A DNA stretch of 64,000 nt. It comes from JAITMY01 sp031553765. Its GTDB lineage: Bacteria; Bacteroidota; Bacteroidia; Bacteroidales; UBA932. Of the stretch, positions 34,667 through 44,420 are shown in pieces. Made by a program: the position numbers and the translations under genes. The stretch is from contig JAVBKY010000004.1 of NCBI GenBank assembly GCA_031553765.1, positions 124,001 to 188,000 on the forward strand, given 5' to 3'. The stretch's first letter is position 1, and each line of letters opens with the position of its first letter. Below the pieces are notes generated by a model. That model made no database searches and was not told where the DNA came from. It worked only from the letters and a program-made list of their open reading frames with translations.

Positions 34667-37645
34667 ATGCAAAAAGTATTCGCAGCAATCTTATCACTAC
34701 TACTCGCCATACCGGTACTGGCACAAGATCGCTATCAGGTGAACGGTACGGTAACCGACGAAATGGGTAACCCTTTAATTGGAGTATCCGTTATGGAGCA
34801 GGGCACCACCCGAGGAACCATGACCAACGACAACGGAAGTTATAGCCTTGCTGCCTCAACAGAAAATACTGAAATAACCTTTAGCTACGTTGGTTATTCA
34901 ACACAGTCATTCAGAGCTTCTCTAGTTCCGCGTGTAGTTGAACTTATTGAAGAAGCCTTAAGCCTAAACGATGTTATTGTAATTGGCTACGGGACGCAGA
35001 AGAAGAAAGAAGTTACCGGTGCCGTAACCTCTGTTAAGGAGGAGGACTTTAATGCGGGCGTAAAGAATAGCCCTATGGGATTGCTGCAGGGCAAGGTTGC
35101 CGGCTTAAACGTATCGCGCGTAGCTGGTGGCGACCCAACAAATACAGGCTACAATATTCAGATTCGAGGATTTTCAACGCTTGACAAAGGTGCGGGAACA
35201 TCCCCCCTTTACATTGTGGATGGCATACCGGTAAATAATATTGACAACATTGCTCCCGATGATATTGCCAGCATGGATGTACTAAAGGATGGTTCCGCTG
35301 CAGCTATATACGGAACGCGAGGAACCAATGGTGTAATTATTATTACCACCAAGCGTGGAGCAGGAGTTACAGCCGCTGAGGCCAAAAGCATAAAGCATGT
35401 TGAGTACGCAGGCTATGTTTCGGTTTCAACAAACGCAAGCAAAACCGGGATGGCAACACCCAGCGAATTTAGAGATCTCGAAAACATCTCGGGAGGCGCA
35501 GTAAAGCCTGTGCTCTACACCGACCCCAACGGCAACACCTATAATACCGATTGGATGGATGAGATTACTCGCACCGCAGCCCTTACACAAAATCACAACA
35601 TTGCACTCACGGGGGCAGCATCGGGCATATCCTACAGAGGGTCTTTATCCTATAAAAACGCGGAGGGCATTGCAAAAAATTCACAACGAGAAGAAATAAT
35701 TACCAAGTTGGCTGCCGATCAAACGGCCCTAGACGGATGGTTGAGCATACAGTATGACCTGTCGTTTATGCACTATCGCAACGACTTTTTTACAGGCAGC
35801 TTCAAAGACGCTGCTATACTAAACCCCAGCTATCCCATATACGACAACACAACCGAAAGCGGCTATTTTACACCGCAAGGTACAGGACGCTCAAATCCAG
35901 TTGAAAACATGAACCAAAAAGAGAGTTACGGTGACGGCAACTATTTTAGAGGCTCAATACGTCCGGTTATCAACATCAAGCCTATTGAAGGTTTAAAGAT
36001 TAGTGCATTTGGGGCGTGGGAAGAGGGCAACAACTACGAGTACTGGTACAACGGCATAGTAAATACCGATATGGCGGCATCTAATATGGCCGGCAGAAAA
36101 ACAAACCGCAACCTAAACAAACTTTTTGAAGGAACAATTGATTATATGAGGAGTTTTGGCAACCACAAGTTGGTAGCAGTGGCCGGCCTCTCTTACCAAA
36201 ACTTTGAGAACGACAAATCCGAAATGTCCAATGGAGGATTTGCTGTTTCCGACGTGAAATACTATTCTATTGGTGATGGCGATGCCGACAAAAACAAGTA
36301 CATGAATATTAAATCGGAACGTCATTCTAATACGTTAGCAGCAGCATTCGGACGCGTAATTTACTCATACGATGAAAAGTATTTGCTTACAGCATCCATA
36401 CGACGCGAGGGGTCATCGCGCTTTGGAGCAAATAACAAGTGGGGATACTTTCCTGCTGTAAGTGCAGGATGGCGCCTAACCCGCGAGGAGTTTATGAAAA
36501 ATATCAGCTGGATAGACGACCTCAAGTTGCGCTTTGGCTTTGGCATAACAGGAAACGACCTCAATAAGGATTTGCAGTCGCTCCCTCTAATGTCCAACGG
36601 AGGCTCATTCTGGTACAATGGGCAGTGGGTTTATACCTATGCCGTTACACGCAATGTTAACCCCGACCTGCGCTGGGAGAAAAAGTACGAGTATAACTTA
36701 GGAGTTGACTTTGCGTTTCTCAAAAGTCGTCTCTACGGTACAATAGACGTTTACCTACGCCACACCAAAGATCTCCTTTGGGAATACGACGTACCTACGC
36801 CTCCCTACCAGTATCCTAAAATGCTGGCAAACGCGGGAGAAATGGAAAGTAAAGGTATTGAGTTATCTATTAGCGGCGTACCCGTCAAAACCAACAATTG
36901 GATTTGGACCACAACTCCAACCATCGCCATCAACGACAATAAAATTACAAAGTTATCCGATCCATCCAAGGGATTTAACTACACCCAAATGCTAAGTGGG
37001 GGCATCGGTGAAAACGGCATTCAAAATACCCAAACGCAAATTCTGATAGAAGGCGAATCGGTGGGTGCATTTTACGGCTACAAGTTTTTGAGAATGGGAT
37101 CTGATGGACAACCACGTTATGCCACCAAAAATGGTGGACAGAAACCCGACCCCACAGATGAGGACAAGATGGTTATTGGCAATGCTCAGCCACTATTCAC
37201 CTTTGGCTGGAACAATAACGTACGATATAAGAATTTTGACCTAAGCGTATTTTTCCGTGGCGTGTATGGCAATGATGTGCTAAATGTTACCCGCTGGGCA
37301 TATGGGGCCGAGGGAAATACCACCTCTAATAACGTATTTATGAAAGACGTGCGCGAAGGTAAATACACCGACAAAAGTAAGTTTGTGAACACTCAACTTG
37401 AAGATGGTTCATTTTTGAAACTCGACAACGTTACGTTAGGCTACACGCTACCCATAAAAGAAAATCGGTTTGTGAACAAGATGCGAGTTTACTTTACAGC
37501 CCAAAACGTATTTACGCTTACCTCCTATAGCGGTATCGACCCGGAAATCAATGTTACCAGCGTTTGGGATTCCGGCATTGACTATCCCGATTTCTATCCA
37601 AGCGTACGCAACTTTATGTTAGGCGTTAACATTACATTTAACTAA
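34667..37645 (+). CDS. susC: SusC/RagA-type TonB-dependent glucan transporter
   Basis: A 992-residue outer-membrane protein from the ATG at 34667 (MQKVFAAILSLLLAIPVLA signal peptide); an upstream TTG would add three residues. A carboxypeptidase-like N-domain (VNGTVTDEMGNPLIGVSV, about 25-105) is followed by the SusC signature VIVIGYGTQKKKEVTGAV, a plug (about 110-230) and the barrel. It imports oligosaccharides with its SusD lid, driven by TonB. The maltodextrin substrate is inferred from the downstream amylase, the SusE-like protein and the shared LacI operators. It is the first gene of the susCDE-amylase unit. Confidence 0.95.
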   Translation: MQKVFAAILSLLLAIPVLAQDRYQVNGTVTDEMGNPLIGVSVMEQGTTRGTMTNDNGSYSLAASTENTEITFSYVGYSTQSFRASLVPRVVELIEEALSLNDVIVIGYGTQKKKEVTGAVTSVKEEDFNAGVKNSPMGLLQGKVAGLNVSRVAGGDPTNTGYNIQIRGFSTLDKGAGTSPLYIVDGIPVNNIDNIAPDDIASMDVLKDGSAAAIYGTRGTNGVIIITTKRGAGVTAAEAKSIKHVEYAGYVSVSTNASKTGMATPSEFRDLENISGGAVKPVLYTDPNGNTYNTDWMDEITRTAALTQNHNIALTGAASGISYRGSLSYKNAEGIAKNSQREEIITKLAADQTALDGWLSIQYDLSFMHYRNDFFTGSFKDAAILNPSYPIYDNTTESGYFTPQGTGRSNPVENMNQKESYGDGNYFRGSIRPVINIKPIEGLKISAFGAWEEGNNYEYWYNGIVNTDMAASNMAGRKTNRNLNKLFEGTIDYMRSFGNHKLVAVAGLSYQNFENDKSEMSNGGFAVSDVKYYSIGDGDADKNKYMNIKSERHSNTLAAAFGRVIYSYDEKYLLTASIRREGSSRFGANNKWGYFPAVSAGWRLTREEFMKNISWIDDLKLRFGFGITGNDLNKDLQSLPLMSNGGSFWYNGQWVYTYAVTRNVNPDLRWEKKYEYNLGVDFAFLKSRLYGTIDVYLRHTKDLLWEYDVPTPPYQYPKMLANAGEMESKGIELSISGVPVKTNNWIWTTTPTIAINDNKITKLSDPSKGFNYTQMLSGGIGENGIQNTQTQILIEGESVGAFYGYKFLRMGSDGQPRYATKNGGQKPDPTDEDKMVIGNAQPLFTFGWNNNVRYKNFDLSVFFRGVYGNDVLNVTRWAYGAEGNTTSNNVFMKDVREGKYTDKSKFVNTQLEDGSFLKLDNVTLGYTLPIKENRFVNKMRVYFTAQNVFTLTSYSGIDPEINVTSVWDSGIDYPDFYPSVRNFMLGVNITFN

Positions 37646-37685
37646 GGCTGACGCAAGCATTCAAGCAAAAATAAATTTACTGACT

Positions 37686-39317
37686 ATGAAACATATACTT
37701 TTTTATATTCTGCTTGCGGTAATGATACTTCCATCTTGCGATTCGATGCTGGATGAGGATACCTACGGCGCTTCTACAGAAGAAAACATGCTGAAGAATG
37801 AGGACAATATCATTCTAATGGTAGGGCAAGCCTATGCAGACATCAAGTGGTTGCACGACCACTGGGGATACTGGGGAGTTAACACGCTCACATCCGATGA
37901 GTGCGTATGTCCGGTTAGAATGCCGGGAGGGCACTGGAACGATGGTGGATATTGGAAAAACATGAACAACCACCGCTGGACTGCCGAAGACGATGCTTTT
38001 GAAAACTTATGGAATCAAAGCATTTCGGGCGCCGTGCTGTGTAACAAGATCATTCAAACGCTCAGCAATAACAAGCAGATTATTCCCGACGTGCTATATG
38101 CTCAATATGTAGGCGAACTTGAAGTAGTACGCTCATACTACTTCTACACCCTATTCGACAGCTTTGGCCGAATACCCTATACCGAAAAATTCGAGGAGAA
38201 TACATCTGTACCCCTATTATCCGCAGCCGAAACATGGGCTAAGTTAGTGGAGTGCTTAGAGCGCAACGCCCAAAATCTGCCAATTGCAAGCGGCAACGCC
38301 AAGACCGAGAATTATGGACGCGCCACCCAAGGACTCGCATACGCGCTGCTCGCACGATTATATCTTAACGCTGAATCCTATGGAGTTACATGCGACACCG
38401 CCTATAATCGTTGTGTAGAAGTATGCGACCTAATTATAAACTCCGGGGCCTATGCTATTGAGGATAACTTCTTCAGCAATTTTAAAATAGACAATGCAAG
38501 TAGCAAGGAAAATATCTTTGTTATAGTGGAGGATGGGAATGAGAATTTTGACCGGAGAGAGATTGGCAGCATGATGAACAAGCTGCGCGTTACCATGCTA
38601 TCGCTGCACTACAGCCATCAGCAAGCATGGGGCTTGCTCGAAAAACCTTGGAATGGCTTTTGCGCACCTCCCGAGTTTATTGCCAAGTACGATGATTTAG
38701 ATAAACGCGGCACAGGTAAGGGCTATGAAACTAACGGCACCAAAAATGTTAACCAGTACGGATGGTTTGTAGGTGGAATTTACAACCAAGCCGGCACACT
38801 GCTAAAAGATGAAAACGGCACGGACGCCTCTATCGTAACCCAGATCTCATCATTAGACTCAGCTAAGTGGTACGAAGGAGCACGCCTACAAAAGTATGAA
38901 ATAGACAAGAATAGCACCTACAAATATTGCGAGAACGATTTTGTGCTATTTCGTTATGCCGATGTGCTATACATGCAGTACGAAGCTTGCCTGCGCGGTG
39001 GCACTCCTGACAGGAAATCAGCACTGATTGCCAACAGCGATTTTCAAAAAATACGCACACGTGTCGGTCTTGCCCCCTATACCGAAGCAACGCTAACTCT
39101 TAATGATGAAATACTGAACGAACGTGGGCGCGAGTTTGCTTGGGAAAATATACGCCGCCGTGATCTTATCCGCTTTGGGTATTTTGACAACGGTGCGTGG
39201 TCGGGCTGGGGAACATGGCGCGGCGTAGCATCAGGCGACAAGTTAAATTGGTTTCCAATACCAGGTCCCATACTGCGCAAGGCAGGAGGAATATGGACAC
39301 AAAATGATGGCTATTAA
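37686..39317 (+). CDS. susD: SusD/RagB-type glycan-binding lipoprotein
   Basis: A 543-residue surface lipoprotein (LLAVMILPSC lipobox, Cys about 18) with the SusD pattern: a TPR-rich N-half (ENLWNQSISGAVLCNKII, VVRSYYFYTLFDSFGRIPY) and the C-terminal KIRTRVGL, then NERGREFAWENIRRRDLIRFG signature. It forms the lid on SusC and binds starch oligosaccharides. The gap after susC is 40 bases, so they are co-transcribed. Confidence 0.95.
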   Translation: MKHILFYILLAVMILPSCDSMLDEDTYGASTEENMLKNEDNIILMVGQAYADIKWLHDHWGYWGVNTLTSDECVCPVRMPGGHWNDGGYWKNMNNHRWTAEDDAFENLWNQSISGAVLCNKIIQTLSNNKQIIPDVLYAQYVGELEVVRSYYFYTLFDSFGRIPYTEKFEENTSVPLLSAAETWAKLVECLERNAQNLPIASGNAKTENYGRATQGLAYALLARLYLNAESYGVTCDTAYNRCVEVCDLIINSGAYAIEDNFFSNFKIDNASSKENIFVIVEDGNENFDRREIGSMMNKLRVTMLSLHYSHQQAWGLLEKPWNGFCAPPEFIAKYDDLDKRGTGKGYETNGTKNVNQYGWFVGGIYNQAGTLLKDENGTDASIVTQISSLDSAKWYEGARLQKYEIDKNSTYKYCENDFVLFRYADVLYMQYEACLRGGTPDRKSALIANSDFQKIRTRVGLAPYTEATLTLNDEILNERGREFAWENIRRRDLIRFGYFDNGAWSGWGTWRGVASGDKLNWFPIPGPILRKAGGIWTQNDGY

Positions 39318-39365
39318 TTTATCACTAATAAAAACAGCTCAATTATTCACTTAAATTTTACAGTT

Positions 39366-40562
39366 ATGAAAAAGAACATTGGAAAAATGATGCTCTTATG
39401 GGCAGCAGCGGCAGTAGTTGGATTTACCGCATGCAGTAAAGATGATGACAATGGTGGCGACATGGTTGACGATGGATGGTATATCATGGGGGAAGCTTCA
39501 GCGCTCTCCGGAATTAAGGCAGATGGAAGAATGAACAACGGCATTAATGAGAATGGTCAAAAGTCTCAAGCCGGGTTATACGAAAAATACATCGCATTGG
39601 AGGCCGGAAAAACGTTTAGCATTGTGAATGTAGCTGGAACAATACAAACTACCATTGGCGCAAATGCTGTTGACACCATGACGACAACCGGAGAAGATTA
39701 TAGCATTTCCGGAGCGCTTGTACAGTATGGAACATACAAATCGAACGGTACAGCCTTTACTGTTCCCGAATCAAGATTGTACCAAGTGGTAATTTATGAG
39801 GCCAATAGCACTGTCGCAATTATTCCCGTACAGTGGGAAACAAATGGCTTAGGTGACCCGTACATTCTAAATTCGAGCGCGTTTAACAAAACGTCTATGA
39901 CATTCTCCTTGACAGATGTTACGGCAGAACTTGGAAACTTCAAAATCAAAAGTTACAATGGCTGGAAGTTTAATATGACACCTGACTTAGGAGCATCTGA
40001 CCAAGTTAAGGTCAATTGCAATCTTGGAAAACCGGAAAGTAATTTTAAATTTGATGGTTCCAATAATGCAGTACTTCCCGGTGGAGCAGATATACCCGTT
40101 GGCATGAGCGACAGAGCTATATACACCGTAACATTAACATGGACACTGGGACAAGGTTGGTCGCACATGCTGAAATTTGCGAAAACCGGAGATCTTACGC
40201 CTATTGATCCGAGTGCTGTGATTTACAGCCTCATTGGAAACGCATTCAATAATGCAGGAGGAACTCCCGCCGATTGGGATTATGACCTTGATTTTGCTTA
40301 CGATGCAGCAACAAGTACAACAAGCATATCGAAGTATAAGATGACGAACACGTCCCTTCTCGCCAATGGTGAGTTCAAGGTTAGAAAGGATCACGATTGG
40401 AGTACTAACTACGGCTACAGCGCCGATAATATTTTGGGTGACGCCGCTAATTTTGAAGATGCCGGTGGCAACATAAAAGTTAAAGCAGCTAAGACATACA
40501 GCACTATTGTATTTACTTACAATTGGGATACTTCTGCATGGAGTTTGACCTTCACAGAATAG
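39366..40562 (+). CDS. SusE/SusF-like starch-binding lipoprotein
   Basis: A 398-residue lipoprotein (AAAAVVGFTAC, Cys about 22, followed by an acidic SKDDDNGGD run typical of surface lipoproteins in this phylum). The mature protein has repeated beta-sandwich units. The second and third share patterns such as NFKIKSYNGWKFNMTPDLG and EFKVRKDHDWSTNYGYSADN, the hallmark of SusE/SusF starch-binding domains. It would hold starch at the cell surface. It follows susD by 48 bases, and a strong hairpin (40583-40613) lies between it and the GH13 gene. Confidence 0.9.
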   Translation: MKKNIGKMMLLWAAAAVVGFTACSKDDDNGGDMVDDGWYIMGEASALSGIKADGRMNNGINENGQKSQAGLYEKYIALEAGKTFSIVNVAGTIQTTIGANAVDTMTTTGEDYSISGALVQYGTYKSNGTAFTVPESRLYQVVIYEANSTVAIIPVQWETNGLGDPYILNSSAFNKTSMTFSLTDVTAELGNFKIKSYNGWKFNMTPDLGASDQVKVNCNLGKPESNFKFDGSNNAVLPGGADIPVGMSDRAIYTVTLTWTLGQGWSHMLKFAKTGDLTPIDPSAVIYSLIGNAFNNAGGTPADWDYDLDFAYDAATSTTSISKYKMTNTSLLANGEFKVRKDHDWSTNYGYSADNILGDAANFEDAGGNIKVKAAKTYSTIVFTYNWDTSAWSLTFTE

Positions 40563-40582
40563 TTTCTCTTTTATTGCATACA

Positions 40583-40613
40583 AAAGGCACAGCGGCACTG
40601 CTGCTGTGCCTTT
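40583..40613 (+). terminator. Intra-operon terminator or attenuator before the exported amylase
   Basis: Eleven-base perfect stem AAAGGCACAGC / GCTGTGCCTTT with a 9-base loop, then TTTAATTTT. Only 18 bases separate it from the next start codon at 40631, so partial read-through would set amylase below susCDE. Confidence 0.75.
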
Positions 40614-40630
40614 AATTTTACAGCTATTCT

Positions 40631-43459
40631 ATGAAAAATATTTTTACCTCTTTACTTGTTCTACTTACTTTCGCCTCCCATGCTCAAGTCGCAACCACCC
40701 TACCTGTAACCCCCATTGAAAGCAGGTCGGTTGTAGTTACGTTCAACGCGGCACAAGGCAACCAAAGTTTGAAGGGCTATGCCGGCACCGTGTATGCACA
40801 TGCCGGGGTAATTACCGACAAAAGCGGTAGCGATGCCGATTGGAAGTATGTGGTTACAGCGTGGGGAGAAAATACAGATAAAGTTAAGCTAACCAACAAG
40901 GGCAACGACCTATGGGAGCTGAGCATTACGCCCAACATACGCGCCTACTACGGCGTTCCCGCCAATGAAAAAATTTTGAAACTAGCCTTCGTATTTCGCA
41001 GCGGCGAAAAAGTAGGAGGTTCATATAAAGAAGGAAAGGACACGGGCGATAAAGATATTTTTATCGACGTTTCCGAAGATGCCTTTAACCTCGCCATCAC
41101 ATCACCTCAAAAAAATACGCTATTTTCAAAAGATAGCAGCATTACTATATCCGCTACAGCCTCCGAGGCTGCCAACCTTGTGCTGTATAGCAACGGCACA
41201 CAACTCAAAACCGAAAGTTCGGCTACTACCATTAACCACACCATATCATCCATTACCAAAGGTTCATACACCATAACAGCCACAGCCGAAGCAGGTGGTT
41301 CATACCGCTACGATACCGTACGCTTTGCCGTGCGCGACACTACCGAGGTAGCGCCGCTACCCGCCGGCATGGTCGATGGTATTAACTATGATGCTGACGA
41401 TAACACAAAAGCAACGCTTGTACTGTTTGCTCCCCACAAAAATTACGTATTTGTTATCGGCGATTTCAACAGTTGGGAGATGCAGAGCGAGTACGAAATG
41501 AAACGTGACAGCAACCGCTTTTGGCTCACGCTCACCAACCTCACGCCGGGCAAGGAGTACGCCTACCAGTATGTTATTGACGGTACGCTAACCGTTGCCG
41601 ATGCCTACACCGAAAAAATTCTTGACCCGTGGAACGATAGCTACATCAACTCGCAAACCTACCCCAACCTGAAGCCCTACCCCAAGGGAAAAACTACGGG
41701 CATAGTAAGCGTGCTGCAAACAGCGCAAACGCCCTATACATGGTCGGGTAAGCCCTACACACGTCCGGCAAAAGAGAAGCTAAACATATACGAGCTGCTG
41801 GTGCGCGATTTCATCAGCACACACACCTACAGCACTATAATAGACTCGCTGCACTACTTCAAAACACTCGGCATTAACGCTATTGAACTGCTGCCCACCA
41901 ACGAGTTTGAAGGCAATGAGAGCTGGGGATACAACCCGTCATTTTACTTTGCCGCTGATAAGTACTACGGCCCCAAGAACGAGCTGAAACGCTTGGTGGA
42001 TTCCTGCCATGCCAACGGCATTGCGGTCATAATCGACCTGGTGCTGAACCACTCCTTTGGTCTGTCGCCCATGGTGCAAATGTACTGGGATGGCGCCAAC
42101 AATCGTCCTGCCACCAACAGCCCGTGGTTCAACGTTACATCGCCCAATCCCACCTACTACTGGGGTAGCGATTTTAACCACCAAAGCGTGTACACGCAGC
42201 AATTTGTAGATAGGGTAAACTGTTTTTGGCTCAACGAGTACAAGGTGGACGGCATACGCTTTGACTTTACCAAAGGCTTTACCAACACACCCGGCGAGGG
42301 ATGGAACTACGATGCACAGCGCATAAGCATACTAAAGCGCATGACCGACAAAATTCGCGAATGCGCACCCAACACCTACGTAATTTTTGAACACCTTACG
42401 GCAAACAATGAGGAAAAGGAGCTGGCCGATTACGGAATCATGCTTTGGGGCAACGTAAACAACAACTCCTGCGAAGCCATAATGGGATATAACGAGAGTA
42501 GCAAATCCGACCTAACGGGCGCATCATACAAAAGTAAAGGTTGGAACGAGCCCAACCTCATTGCCTACATGGAGAGTCACGATGAGGAGCGCATGATGTA
42601 CAAGGCTAAAAAATGGGGCGCTACCAACGGCGACTACGATACTAAAAACGAAGCCACAGCGCTAAAACGCGCGGCCCTATGCGCCACCGTATTCTTCTCC
42701 ATCCCCGGTCCAAAAATGATTTGGCAATTTGGCGAGCTGGGCTACGACTACTCCATCAACGCCTGCCCCGACGGCACAGAAAAGGAGAGTTGCCGCACAT
42801 CCAACAAGGCTATTCGCTGGGATTACGACGCCAACATAAATCGCAAAAACCTGTACTACCACTACGCCGAAATTCTGCGCCTGCGCAACATGTACGATGT
42901 GTTCAGCACTACCGACTTCAGCACCTCGCTCAACGGCACGGTAAAAACCGTAACGCTGCGCAGCAACAGCATGAATGTGGTAGTAGTGGGCAACTTCGGG
43001 CTAACCAACCAAAACGCCACCCTCACCCTACCCTCGCAGGGCACGTGGTACGAGTATTTTTCACAAACCAACAGCCCCGCTGCCGAGGTGCAAAACATTA
43101 CCCTTGCACCGGGAGAGTACCGCCTATACTCCGACTCAAAAATGGACCGACTCAATATACCATTTGTAACTGCCGTACCCATTTGGTATGACAATGCACC
43201 AAGCGCCCTGCTGCACCTTTACCCCAATCCGGTAAAGGATATGCTTAACGTTGAAGTAAGCGACCTAAAGGTGCAAGGCGCGCTGAGGCTGGTTGTATAC
43301 AACATGCGTGGTGAAAGGGTATTGGAGCAATCTGCTCACGCCGACAATAGCGCGTTAACCACCACTATCAGCTGCGGCCGCCTTGCGCAAGGCAGCTACA
43401 TTCTATCTGTACAAAATAGCAAGGGAAAACAACTGGCGGGAAAATTCTTCAGTAAGTAA
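40631..43459 (+). CDS. GH13 alpha-amylase exported by type IX secretion
   Basis: A 942-residue secreted enzyme (signal about 1-18). In order: an N-terminal beta-domain (about 25-155), an Ig-like domain (about 158-235), a CBM48-like E-set domain (about 250-350, FVIGDFNSWEMQ), the GH13 barrel (about 380-800) with VIDLVLNHS, GIRFDFTKG, VIFEHLTAN and YMESHDEERM, and a C-terminal T9SS sorting domain (about 860-942, LLHLYPNPVKDML to the end in GKFFSK). The sorting domain would send it across the outer membrane to the surface. It completes the surface arm of the glucan locus. All catalytic acids are present. Confidence 0.95.
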   Translation: MKNIFTSLLVLLTFASHAQVATTLPVTPIESRSVVVTFNAAQGNQSLKGYAGTVYAHAGVITDKSGSDADWKYVVTAWGENTDKVKLTNKGNDLWELSITPNIRAYYGVPANEKILKLAFVFRSGEKVGGSYKEGKDTGDKDIFIDVSEDAFNLAITSPQKNTLFSKDSSITISATASEAANLVLYSNGTQLKTESSATTINHTISSITKGSYTITATAEAGGSYRYDTVRFAVRDTTEVAPLPAGMVDGINYDADDNTKATLVLFAPHKNYVFVIGDFNSWEMQSEYEMKRDSNRFWLTLTNLTPGKEYAYQYVIDGTLTVADAYTEKILDPWNDSYINSQTYPNLKPYPKGKTTGIVSVLQTAQTPYTWSGKPYTRPAKEKLNIYELLVRDFISTHTYSTIIDSLHYFKTLGINAIELLPTNEFEGNESWGYNPSFYFAADKYYGPKNELKRLVDSCHANGIAVIIDLVLNHSFGLSPMVQMYWDGANNRPATNSPWFNVTSPNPTYYWGSDFNHQSVYTQQFVDRVNCFWLNEYKVDGIRFDFTKGFTNTPGEGWNYDAQRISILKRMTDKIRECAPNTYVIFEHLTANNEEKELADYGIMLWGNVNNNSCEAIMGYNESSKSDLTGASYKSKGWNEPNLIAYMESHDEERMMYKAKKWGATNGDYDTKNEATALKRAALCATVFFSIPGPKMIWQFGELGYDYSINACPDGTEKESCRTSNKAIRWDYDANINRKNLYYHYAEILRLRNMYDVFSTTDFSTSLNGTVKTVTLRSNSMNVVVVGNFGLTNQNATLTLPSQGTWYEYFSQTNSPAAEVQNITLAPGEYRLYSDSKMDRLNIPFVTAVPIWYDNAPSALLHLYPNPVKDMLNVEVSDLKVQGALRLVVYNMRGERVLEQSAHADNSALTTTISCGRLAQGSYILSVQNSKGKQLAGKFFSK

Positions 43460-43472
43460 AATCAACGCTATT

Positions 43473-43512
43473 AAAACAAAAAAGCAGGCTACTTAGCCTG
43501 CTTTTTTGTTTT
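43473..43512. terminator. Bidirectional terminator after the glucan locus
   Basis: Perfect 19-base arms (core AAAAAAGCAGGCTA / TAGCCTGCTTTTTT) with almost no loop, between convergent genes. Confidence 0.9.
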
Positions 43513-43525
43513 ATTTTCCTAATCT

Positions 43526-44383
43526 TCACTTCTTATATAGGATATCCGCTACCTCTATCAAATTATGCTCCTCAGGTAATCCGTAGAAGGTAGAAGTCAT
43601 AGTTCGAATAAATTCGCTTTTCGTCTTAGAAACCTTGTACACGCTCTTCATTTTTTCCAAATACTTCAACAAAAATTCCACCGCCGACATGTATGAAGCT
43701 CTGCCGTGACTACCAATAAAAAGCATGCAACCCGACTCCTTTGCCTTTTGCAGCTCGGCAATAAGCAAATCCATAGATGCCGCATTTTTAAACAAGCTCG
43801 CAGGCAAATGCTCCAACTCCGGTGTATAGTGCATGTAGTAAAATTTACCTGCAATATTAATGGTAGAGGCCGGATAATCTGTTGACAAGCCCGGCTCAAA
43901 CTGAAAAGAAATACCTGCCCACATTTGCGTGCTCTTAGCAGGAATAGTAGCCACTTTATCATGCGGATGCACATCAAGATCGCCCTTAAAAATACTCGCA
44001 AAACGCTGCGTTCGCTCCTTATACTCTGCCGATTTTTCATACGGCACCATGCTCTCCACCATCACCACCATTTTGGGATCCCAATCGGCAAGCCCATAGG
44101 TGTGGTAATCGGATATAATTTTTACCACAGGTTTACCAATCTCACGCACATAGGTTTCAAAATCTTCCTTGCAGTGCGTATAAGCCTGCGGCTCCAGCAC
44201 TACCAAGCCTCGCTTACCTTCCACTATTAGCGAAATATCCTCCATGGCCTTGAATGAAGAATACAGGTGCACCTTCACCTCATCGTAATCGTACACTTCT
44301 ACAAAACGCCTGTGCGGTTGCTGTGCATATACACCATAGCACAAGCCTATTACCACGGCTAATAGCAAAATAATCTTTTTCAT
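43526..44383 (-). CDS. Secreted protein resembling a metallo-beta-lactamase fold without metal ligands
   Basis: A 285-residue exported protein (signal about 1-20, GVYAQQ). The strand order SLIVEGKRGLVVLEPQAYTHCKEDFETYV, then VVKIISDYHTYGLADW, follows the beginning of metallo-beta-lactamase-fold proteins, but the HxHxDH motif is replaced by DYHTYGLADW. The end has helices (SAVEFLLKYLEKM; EFIRTMTSTFYGLPEE). It may be a non-catalytic or altered member. The fold call is weak and the function unknown. The gene is not clearly in an operon with rmuC. Confidence 0.5.
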   Translation of the reverse strand: MKKIILLLAVVIGLCYGVYAQQPHRRFVEVYDYDEVKVHLYSSFKAMEDISLIVEGKRGLVVLEPQAYTHCKEDFETYVREIGKPVVKIISDYHTYGLADWDPKMVVMVESMVPYEKSAEYKERTQRFASIFKGDLDVHPHDKVATIPAKSTQMWAGISFQFEPGLSTDYPASTINIAGKFYYMHYTPELEHLPASLFKNAASMDLLIAELQKAKESGCMLFIGSHGRASYMSAVEFLLKYLEKMKSVYKVSKTKSEFIRTMTSTFYGLPEEHNLIEVADILYKK

Positions 44384-44420
44384 AGCTTCAAAATTCGGTT
44401 ATTCTCCCTTCTGTACACTT

